The position numbers and the translations under genes were made by a program. Under the pieces are notes generated by a model. That model searched no databases. It saw nothing but the letters and a program-made list of their open reading frames with translations, and was not told where the DNA came from. Below, piece by piece: positions 1 through 4,602 of a DNA stretch of 5,190 nucleotides (positions are counted from its first letter, which is position 1; each line of letters starts with the position of its first letter). This DNA is from Candidatus Bathycorpusculum sp. (lineage in GTDB: Archaea; Thermoproteota; Bathyarchaeia; Bathyarchaeales; Bathycorpusculaceae), in contig WREZ01000105.1 of the NCBI GenBank assembly GCA_009779045.1, forward strand, positions 1 through 5,190. The letters run 5' to 3'.

Positions 1-384
1 AGATACAATCTATCAAAAAACATCGCCACAACACTTGTAGGCGTACGCTCACAAACCGAAATAGAAACCGCAGCCAAAGTAGGTATAAACTACAAAGAAT
101 TAACCCCTATAGAACAAAAACAATTCACCTTCAAATTGAACAATTACTGCCGCGACTGCGCTCTATGCTTGCCATGCCCTGAAAAAATAAACATCCCAGC
201 GACATTGCGCTTCAACTCTTTCTATACAATTTACGGTTTAAAGAATTGGGCCACTAAACTCTACAGCGGCTTGGAAGTAAAATCAAACAAATGCACCCAA
301 TGCGGACTATGTCAACAAAAATGTCCATACAATTTACCCATAAAAAACATGCTAAAAGAAACGCATGAGCAACTATCGGTTTAG
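1..384 (+). CDS. Aldo/keto reductase with C-terminal double [4Fe-4S] domain (5' truncated by window)
   Basis: The frame is open from the first base to a TAG stop and gives 127 residues, so the gene begins before the window. A TTG at 136 lies inside the frame and is not a start. Residues 11-45 resemble the end of the (beta/alpha)8 barrel of aldo/keto reductases (a LVGVRSQTEIE strand-helix that normally helps bind the NADP phosphate, followed by LTPIEQ). Next comes the cysteine domain: C50, C53, C56 and C59-P, then C98, C101, C104 and C108-P (CxxCxxCxxxCP). This is the usual tail of ferredoxin-fused aldo/keto reductases of anaerobes. They are presumed cytoplasmic oxidoreductases that may exchange electrons between the clusters and a nicotinamide or carbonyl substrate. 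The catalytic Asp/Tyr/Lys/His residues would lie upstream and cannot be checked. The gene converges on the methyltransferase, overlapping it by 4 bp. Family call firm; substrate unknown. Confidence 0.88.
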   Translation, partial: RYNLSKNIATTLVGVRSQTEIETAAKVGINYKELTPIEQKQFTFKLNNYCRDCALCLPCPEKINIPATLRFNSFYTIYGLKNWATKLYSGLEVKSNKCTQCGLCQQKCPYNLPIKNMLKETHEQLSV

Positions 385-1088
385 TTTTTTTGGAATAGAC
401 AGATAAATGTTGCTGTTGGAGCGCCCCATTCAGGCGAGTACGTTTTTGATTGCAGCAAGGTGAATTTTTTGCCAAGCATATGCTGAAATCTCTCTGTAGT
501 AAACCAGTTTTTATGAGCATCATATCTTAAGCCCTCAATGCCCTCTGGGGCTTCTAAAATGAGTAATCCTTTAGGCTTTAGTACTCGGTGGGCATCATCA
601 AGAAATTTTTGAGGATTCCACAGGTGCTCTACAACTTCTGAAGCTAAAACTATATCAAAAATTTCTGGTTTAAAAGCCAAATTTTCAGCGTCACCAGAAA
701 AAACATTTGAGACCCTACGCTTATGCGCCATAGGCGTAATTGTCGGTAAATCAAACCCCGTTACAATATTGCCCTGCTTTGCAATAGGCTCACTTAACAC
801 TCCATCACCACACCCTACGTCAAGAACATTTAGATTTTTACCTCCCCTGCTTATCATTTCAAGAAACGTCTGAATTCTAGCCTGATTCAAAGGCCTCGCA
901 TAGGAAACAGAGGTGCTATGCTGAAACGCAGCTGTATATGTATCATATTTCTGCCATTCAATCCAGCCTTGTCTACTTGTATTTCTATGACGATACAACG
1001 TCTCCCGTATGATAAGATGCTGTATCTGCTTTGGATTCCTAAGAAGCCACATTATACCATGAATATGCCTTTTAATACCGCTTGACAT
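381..1088 (-). CDS. Class I SAM-dependent methyltransferase (Methyltransf_11/23 type)
   Basis: This 235-residue protein starts at ATG (1086-1088); a TTG one codon upstream (1089-1091) is a possible alternative. Numbering from the ATG, the Rossmann-fold motifs are in the normal order. Motif I (VLDVGCGDG, about 88-96) binds SAM. An acidic residue in GFDLP (D113) should hold the ribose hydroxyls. GDAENLAF (132-139) should contact the adenine. FDIVLASEVVEHL (144-156) is motif IV, and LKPKGLLIL (170-178) is the strand after it. About 80 residues precede the core, with a basic, helix-prone start, and the C-terminus has the FTTERF helix common in UbiG-like and cell-surface methyltransferases. It should transfer a methyl group from SAM to a small molecule, lipid or sugar; the acceptor cannot be told. 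The promoter places the transcription start at or within a few bases of the ATG, suggesting a leaderless mRNA. No dedicated terminator is visible; on its strand the first T-runs lie inside the reductase gene (A-runs at 342-347 and 317-321 on the + strand). Confidence 0.9.
   Translation of the reverse strand: MSSGIKRHIHGIMWLLRNPKQIQHLIIRETLYRHRNTSRQGWIEWQKYDTYTAAFQHSTSVSYARPLNQARIQTFLEMISRGGKNLNVLDVGCGDGVLSEPIAKQGNIVTGFDLPTITPMAHKRRVSNVFSGDAENLAFKPEIFDIVLASEVVEHLWNPQKFLDDAHRVLKPKGLLILEAPEGIEGLRYDAHKNWFTTERFQHMLGKKFTLLQSKTYSPEWGAPTATFICLFQKN
385..391 (+). terminator. T-run terminator candidate for the aldo/keto reductase
   Basis: Seven consecutive T residues follow the TAG stop directly, with no hairpin before them. 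A bare T-run is enough for intrinsic termination by archaeal RNA polymerase. It lies inside the 3' end of the convergent methyltransferase gene, so it could also be just part of that coding sequence. Confidence 0.35.
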
Positions 1089-1110
1089 CAACCTAATTGA
1101 CGATTCCCTA

Positions 1111-1119
1111 CAATTTAAG
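1111..1119 (-). promoter_or_regulatory. Box A promoter for the methyltransferase (leaderless arrangement)
   Basis: On the minus strand the sequence reads CTTAAATTG, a TATA-like box A centred near 1115. Archaeal transcription usually starts about 26 bases downstream of the box centre, here about 1089, on the ATG or the preceding TTG. No convincing Shine-Dalgarno at normal spacing precedes the ATG, which agrees with a leaderless transcript. The spacing is persuasive, but the box is a weak match in AT-rich DNA. Confidence 0.45.
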
Positions 1120-1144
1120 CATTACAGCATCCTTAACAGAACAC

Positions 1145-1151
1145 AAAAAAA
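1145..1151 (-). terminator. T-run terminator candidate downstream of the zinc ribbon gene
   Basis: Seven A residues on the + strand give a T7 run on the minus strand, about 100 bases after the zinc ribbon stop and about 57 bases before the methyltransferase start. It would separate the two minus-strand genes into independent units, in line with the methyltransferase having its own promoter. No hairpin is seen. Confidence 0.3.
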
Positions 1152-1247
1152 TAACTCCATAACAGAAAACAAAACAGCCCAAACGCTATTTAACAATACC
1201 TTACAAAACGTTAAAGCCGTCAACCATTTTACCTTCTTTTTTAAGGA

Positions 1248-1493
1248 TTAGGCAAAATGATTTTTCCATGCTGGAAGCTCTTTCATCATAGATAACGCTA
1301 CGAGTTGTGCATCTTCACGTGACAATCCTTGTGTTTTGATGATAAAATTTGTCATGCTCTCTTTTTTCTCATCAAAAGAATGCATGGAACCATCTGCATT
1401 GGTACAATGAATACAATAATCTTTGCTTTCATCACCCATTGCAAAATCAGCTTTTTCATTCATAGGCATACCACAGGCAATACATATTTTCAT
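1248..1493 (-). CDS. Small zinc ribbon domain protein (putative zf-ribbon_2 type)
   Basis: This 81-residue soluble protein has two CxxC knuckles, C4-C7 and C27-C30, nineteen residues apart, which should bind one zinc. The stretches around them (CGMPM, FAMGD, KDYCIHCTNADGSM) match the small zinc ribbon proteins found widely in archaea and bacteria. These usually end, as here, in a helical segment with a phenylalanine-rich start and a LPAW motif (residues 73-76). Residues 41-75 look like two alpha helices (EKKESMTNFIIKTQ and SREDAQLVALSMMKEL) with no membrane segment. The start is fixed by a TGA two codons upstream in frame and by a good Shine-Dalgarno. The family has no settled function; binding nucleic acid or a protein partner is only a guess. 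The gene is transcribed divergently from the radical SAM pair, and the two promoters share an 8-bp element. Confidence 0.85.
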   Translation of the reverse strand: MKICIACGMPMNEKADFAMGDESKDYCIHCTNADGSMHSFDEKKESMTNFIIKTQGLSREDAQLVALSMMKELPAWKNHFA

Positions 1494-1500
1494 TTTTCAA

Positions 1501-1506
1501 CTCACC
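1501..1506 (-). promoter_or_regulatory. Shine-Dalgarno of the zinc ribbon gene
   Basis: The minus strand reads GGTGAG, seven bases before the ATG. It complements the archaeal 16S rRNA 3' end (anti-SD CACCTCC) and decides this start. Confidence 0.65.
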
Positions 1507-1516
1507 CAATAATTTG

Positions 1517-1524
1517 TTGATACT
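1517..1524 (-). repeat. AGTATCAA element, copy 1 (zinc ribbon side)
   Basis: The 8-mer AGTATCAA on the minus strand starts 13 bases after the start of the candidate box A, between the TATA element and the expected transcription start. The same 8-mer lies on the opposite strand at 1661-1668 in the facing promoter. It could be an operator shared by both promoters, or chance in AT-rich DNA. Confidence 0.3.
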
Positions 1525-1529
1525 CCATC

Positions 1530-1537
1530 TATATTTC
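1530..1537 (-). promoter_or_regulatory. Box A candidate for the zinc ribbon gene
   Basis: The minus strand reads GAAATATA, with a purine-rich stretch just upstream. A start about 26 bases downstream falls near 1507, leaving a leader of roughly a dozen bases that just holds the Shine-Dalgarno. A second candidate (GGTATATC at about 1543-1550) would give a longer leader, so the choice is uncertain. The favoured box lies at the same offset from the AGTATCAA element as in the divergent promoter. Confidence 0.35.
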
Positions 1538-1580
1538 TCTGTGATATACCTATTTAGGCTCAAATATTGTTTAATTGCTG

Positions 1581-1622
1581 TTTTTTTGTGTTTTTTGTGG
1601 TTTTGCTTTTTTATGATTTTTT
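1581..1622 (+). other. T-biased tract between the divergent promoters
   Basis: Of 42 bases, 32 are T on the + strand, in runs of 7, 6, 4, 6 and 6 broken mainly by G; 1580-1605 contains only G and T. No + strand gene precedes it, so it is not an obvious gene terminator. It could be an A-tract that bends DNA or excludes chromatin proteins, a roadblock for stray transcription entering the radical SAM operon, or the end of an unannotated + strand transcript antisense to the zinc ribbon gene. No coding or RNA fold is seen in it. Confidence 0.5.
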
Positions 1623-1642
1623 AGTTGAAATGGTTGTGTTCA

Positions 1643-1656
1643 AAAACGTATATTAA
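1643..1656 (+). promoter_or_regulatory. BRE/box A promoter of the radical SAM operon
   Basis: An A-rich BRE-like stretch (AAAAAC) leads into GTATATTAA, a good archaeal TATA box centred near 1652. Transcription would start about 1678, giving a leader of around 20 bases before the TTG start at 1699. This is the best promoter in the window and would drive both 461-residue radical SAM genes. Confidence 0.55.
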
Positions 1657-1660
1657 TCCA

Positions 1661-1668
1661 AGTATCAA
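1661..1668 (+). repeat. AGTATCAA element, copy 2 (radical SAM side)
   Basis: AGTATCAA starts 13 bases after the start of the box A at 1648, the same geometry as the inverted copy at 1517-1524. A partial second copy, TATCAA, follows at 1671-1676, just before the expected transcription start. A factor bound here would cover the space between TATA box and start site and would be expected to repress; this is inference. Confidence 0.3.
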
Positions 1669-1698
1669 TTTATCAACCGAGCAGAGTAGGGAAAAAAT

Positions 1699-3084
1699 TT
1701 GAAGTCTCATGTTACATTCATTAATCCCCCTTATCCGCAAGGGGCTCATCAGCATCCTCCATTTATTCCATTAGGAATAGGCTATTTAGCTGCTGTCTTA
1801 GAGCGTGTTGGCTATACTGTAGATGTTATTGACTGTCAAGCTATGAAGTTAACTTTTAGTCAGCTTCGTGAAGAACTTGCTAAACGTAAGCCTGATGTTG
1901 TAGGCATGACTGCGACTACTTTGATTTATAAGTCAGGTGCGGAATGTGCAAAAATTGCTAAAGAAGTAAACCCTAACATTATAACAATGCTTGGTGGTTC
2001 TCATGTTTCTTTTTGGGACGAAAACGCCTTAAAAGAATATCCTGATCTTGATATCATTGTACGTAAGGAAGGCGAAGATACTCTTATCGAGTTAATGGAA
2101 CGTATTGAAGCAGGAAAACCATACTATGACGTAGTAGGTACCACTTGCAGAAACGGTGATGACATAGTCAAAAACCCTGATCGCCCATACATACAAGATC
2201 TAGACTCGCTACCTTTCCCCGCACATCACCTCTTTCCTCTTGATTACCTAAACAAATTTGGTGTAGTTATCTTCCCTGTATACACTAGTCGAGGCTGCAC
2301 GTTTTGGTGCAGCTTTTGTTCCGCAGTTCGCATGTTTGGCAGAGGCTACCGCATGCGTAGTCCTAAAAACGTAGTTGACGAGCTTGAGCATTTAGTAAAA
2401 ACCTTCGGTGCTCAACAATTTACCTTCTACGACGACGCCTTCTCAGTTGACCAAAACCGTGTTCGAGAAATTTGTAACCTTATAAAAGAACGCGGTCTAA
2501 AAATCAAATGGGACTGCGAAACCCGCGTAGACATGGTTGACCGTGAACTGTTACAATTAATGAAAGACGCCGGTTGTATAGCTGTCTGGTTTGGTGTTGA
2601 AGCAGGTTCTCAGCTTGTTATCGATGCTATGGGTAAAGGTTACAAACTTGAAACTATCAAAAACTCTTTTAAAACAGCTCAAGACATAGGTTTAATGACC
2701 GTTGCAAGCGTTGTTCTAGGTTTCCCTGAAGAAACCCCTGAAACTCTGCGAGAAACAACTAAATTTATAGAAGAACTAAACCCCGACGACGTCGGATACT
2801 ACATAGCTACCCCCTATCCAGGCACTCCAATGCATGAGCTTGTAACTCAGAAAGGATGGCTAAAAATTACCGACTTCAACCGTTATGATACTGCTACACC
2901 CATATTTGAAACTCCATATATTAGCTCAAAGCAGCTTGTAGAAATGCGCGAAAAAGCTTTCCAAAGCTTCTACGTACGCATAGGCTATATCTGGAAGATG
3001 TGGCGAAAAGGCGGAGTCTACGGAAAATCAGCTACACGAACCGCATTGGCACACTTGCGAAGAAAAATCAAAGCAGCCTTTTAA
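1699..3084 (+). CDS. B12-binding radical SAM protein, first of tandem pair
   Basis: The 461-residue protein starts at TTG: an in-frame TAG at 1687 excludes earlier starts, and the next Met (residue 48) would remove the first strand of the cobalamin domain. A weak GGG-containing Shine-Dalgarno lies seven bases upstream. Residues about 4-140 form a B12-binding (PF02310-like) domain with INPPYP (8-13), GYLAAVLE (28-35), DVVGMT (66-71) and LGGSHVSF (98-105). It lacks the DxHxxG cobalt-ligating motif, as is usual for radical SAM cobalamin proteins. After the linker motif LPFPA (171-175), the radical SAM core carries C200-x3-C204-x2-C207 for the [4Fe-4S]-SAM cluster, then FTFYDD (241-246), WDCETRVD (271-278), FGVEAGS (298-304), GFPEET (341-346) and TPYPGTP (371-377). 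The C-terminus (about 424-461) is basic and aromatic, without DUF4070 that I can recognise. Relatives (BchE, HpnP, archaeal GrsA/GrsB) methylate, cyclise or join carbons of tetrapyrroles or lipids; the substrate here is unknown. Base composition changes within the gene near 2150. Confidence 0.93.
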   Translation: MKSHVTFINPPYPQGAHQHPPFIPLGIGYLAAVLERVGYTVDVIDCQAMKLTFSQLREELAKRKPDVVGMTATTLIYKSGAECAKIAKEVNPNIITMLGGSHVSFWDENALKEYPDLDIIVRKEGEDTLIELMERIEAGKPYYDVVGTTCRNGDDIVKNPDRPYIQDLDSLPFPAHHLFPLDYLNKFGVVIFPVYTSRGCTFWCSFCSAVRMFGRGYRMRSPKNVVDELEHLVKTFGAQQFTFYDDAFSVDQNRVREICNLIKERGLKIKWDCETRVDMVDRELLQLMKDAGCIAVWFGVEAGSQLVIDAMGKGYKLETIKNSFKTAQDIGLMTVASVVLGFPEETPETLRETTKFIEELNPDDVGYYIATPYPGTPMHELVTQKGWLKITDFNRYDTATPIFETPYISSKQLVEMREKAFQSFYVRIGYIWKMWRKGGVYGKSATRTALAHLRRKIKAAF

Positions 3085-3109
3085 CAGGCTTCTTTCTTTA
3101 CATGTTGAT

Positions 3110-3114
3110 GGTGA
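3110..3114 (+). promoter_or_regulatory. Shine-Dalgarno deciding a TTG start
   Basis: GGTGA lies seven bases before the TTG at 3122, and an in-frame TGA at 3116-3118 excludes any earlier start. Together they make TTG the initiation codon of the second radical SAM gene. Confidence 0.7.
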
Positions 3115-3121
3115 CTGAAAC

Positions 3122-4507
3122 TTGGGCACAACCGCAAAAGTTACATTAGTTAACCCTCCAGCATTACAAGACGTTTTTCATCATCATCCCTATTTACCTA
3201 CAGGTTTAGCATATTTAGCCGCAGTTCTTGAAGAAAAAGGCAACCAGGTAAATGTTATAGACTGCATAGCTGAAAATATTGACCAAAATCAACTAAAACA
3301 AAAACTCGCCCAACTAAACCCAGATGTTGTTGGCATAAGTTCTATGACTCCTATGGTGCCCTCAACCTTAATGGCTGCAAGAGGCGCTAAAGAAGTCTGC
3401 CCTAACTCCACAGTTGTCTTAGGCGGTCCACATGCCACTTTTATGGATAGAGAAATTCTCACAGCTGAACCCGCCGTTGACGTAGTTATTCGCGGCGAGG
3501 GCGAGATAACACTTGCAGAGTTAACTAAACGCATCATAAATGATGTTGGGTTAAACTCTGCAGATGGCATTACATATAGACATCAAGGACAAATAGTACA
3601 AAACCCCACCCGCGGCTACATCCAAAACTTAGACGATCTCCCCTTTCCCGCCTACAAACATTTTCCCCTTGAAAAATACCGCCTCTTTGGCAAACTATTC
3701 TTCCCCGTAATCACCAGCCGCGGCTGCCCTTTCCAATGCAATTTTTGCACTACAAGCCGCATTTTAGGCAAACAATACCGCGTACGCAGCCCCCAAAACA
3801 TCGGCAATGAACTCGAAATACTAAAACGCGAATACAACGCAGACTCTTTCACTTTTTACGATGACACCTTAACACTTGACAAAAAACGGTTATATGAAAT
3901 CTGCGATGAAATAAAACGAAGAAAAATCAACATACCATGGGACTGCCAAACCCGCGTAGACCAAATTAGCGAAGAAATGTTTACTAAAATGAAAAAAACC
4001 AATTGCCAACAAGTCTTCTTTGGAGTAGAATCCGGCTGCCAAAACGTTCTTAACGCCGTAAACAAACGCACTACAGTTGAACAAAACCAAGCCGCTATAA
4101 AACTGGCAAAAAAAACAGGCCTATTTGTCGCCATATCCATTATAATCGGCTACCCCGGCGAAACAACACAAATGCGCAAAGAAACCCTAGACTTCATACG
4201 ACGCACTGAACCTGACGACGTATACCTCTGCATCGCCACTCCATACCCCGGAACAGAATTACGCAAAGAAGTCGAACGCTTAGGCTACAAAATATCCCCC
4301 GAATGGAGCCACTATGACACCACAACACCCGTATTTGAAAACCCACTACTCTCCGACACAGAAGCACTACAAATACGCAAAGACTTTTACAATAAATTCT
4401 ACTCACCAAAATACGCCCTTCGACACATGCTCAAACGCAACTTTTACAGCCGCGTCATGGCTCGCGTTGCAGTAAACCACCTAATCTGGCGCATAAAACG
4501 CCGATAA
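3122..4507 (+). CDS. B12-binding radical SAM protein, second of tandem pair
   Basis: This paralogue of the preceding gene is also exactly 461 residues and about 40 percent identical by eye, with nearly gap-free alignment. It starts 37 bases downstream and is probably cotranscribed, since no promoter or strong T-run separates them. Domain order is the same: cobalamin-binding domain (about 5-140) with VNPPA (10-14), a HHHP stretch (20-23), YLAAVLE (31-37) and LGGPHATF (100-107); LPFPA (173-177); radical SAM core with C202-x3-C206-x2-C209; FTFYDD (243-248), WDCQTRVD (273-280), FGVESG (300-305), GYPGET (343-348) and TPYPGTE (373-379). No DxHxxG is present. The C-terminus (about 422-461) is rich in Arg, Lys and aromatic residues, with a predicted pI well above neutral, suggesting contact with a membrane surface or polyanion. 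The cysteine loop differs from its twin (CPFQCNFCTT versus CTFWCSFCSA), so the pair may act on different substrates, in successive steps, or as a heterodimer. The coding strand is strikingly rich in A and C. Confidence 0.93.
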   Translation: MGTTAKVTLVNPPALQDVFHHHPYLPTGLAYLAAVLEEKGNQVNVIDCIAENIDQNQLKQKLAQLNPDVVGISSMTPMVPSTLMAARGAKEVCPNSTVVLGGPHATFMDREILTAEPAVDVVIRGEGEITLAELTKRIINDVGLNSADGITYRHQGQIVQNPTRGYIQNLDDLPFPAYKHFPLEKYRLFGKLFFPVITSRGCPFQCNFCTTSRILGKQYRVRSPQNIGNELEILKREYNADSFTFYDDTLTLDKKRLYEICDEIKRRKINIPWDCQTRVDQISEEMFTKMKKTNCQQVFFGVESGCQNVLNAVNKRTTVEQNQAAIKLAKKTGLFVAISIIIGYPGETTQMRKETLDFIRRTEPDDVYLCIATPYPGTELRKEVERLGYKISPEWSHYDTTTPVFENPLLSDTEALQIRKDFYNKFYSPKYALRHMLKRNFYSRVMARVAVNHLIWRIKRR

Positions 4508-4528
4508 ACATTTCTGCTCCCCCAAAAA

Positions 4529-4563
4529 ACCTCCTACTTCTCTTCTTTTTTAGCAAAGTTTTT
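4529..4563 (+). terminator. Pyrimidine-rich terminator after the radical SAM pair
   Basis: A C/T-rich stretch (about 4530-4550) ends in T6 (4546-4551) and is followed by T5 (4559-4563), starting about 22 bases after the stop. No hairpin is seen. This is the usual form of an archaeal intrinsic terminator and probably separates the pair from the third radical SAM gene, at least partly. Confidence 0.5.
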
Positions 4564-4570
4564 CAGACGC

Positions 4571-4590
4571 AAAAAACCATACATAAATAG
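4571..4590 (+). promoter_or_regulatory. Possible weak promoter for the third radical SAM gene
   Basis: An A6 run (BRE-like) precedes CATACATAAATA, a TATA-like stretch. A start 26 bases from its centre would fall at or slightly past the ATG at 4603, so the spacing is imperfect, and no Shine-Dalgarno precedes the ATG. It may serve a leaderless transcript, or the gene may depend on readthrough. Confidence 0.25.
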
Positions 4591-4602
4591 AGTTGCAATT
4601 AA

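Noticed and set aside
136..384. A separate 82-residue ferredoxin-like protein starting at TTG 136
   Set aside because: The frame is open upstream to the window edge and encodes recognisable aldo/keto reductase sequence, so this is the tail of a larger protein.
254..523. 89-codon minus-strand frame across the reductase/methyltransferase junction
   Set aside because: It overlaps two clearly coding genes in another frame, and its translation has no family resemblance.
1134..1166. TAACAGA repeated at 1134-1140 and 1160-1166
   Set aside because: A 7-base match in A-rich DNA with no further symmetry or regular spacing; no CRISPR or iteron pattern.
1233..1247. CCTT...AAGG inverted repeat just after the zinc ribbon stop, considered as a hairpin terminator
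   Set aside because: The stem is only 4 bp, and on the transcribed strand it is not followed by a T-run.
1329..1520. 63-codon + strand reading frame
   Set aside because: It lies antisense to the well-supported zinc ribbon gene, has no recognisable domain, and looks like a shadow frame.
3102..3149. 15-codon ATG frame (with an internal ATG) overlapping the start of the second radical SAM gene, considered as a leader peptide
   Set aside because: Its own start has no Shine-Dalgarno, and the GGTGA inside it is well placed for the TTG at 3122. Too short to support.
3289..4409. Several minus-strand frames inside the second radical SAM gene
   Set aside because: All are antisense to a full-length gene with conserved motifs; their openness reflects its codon composition.
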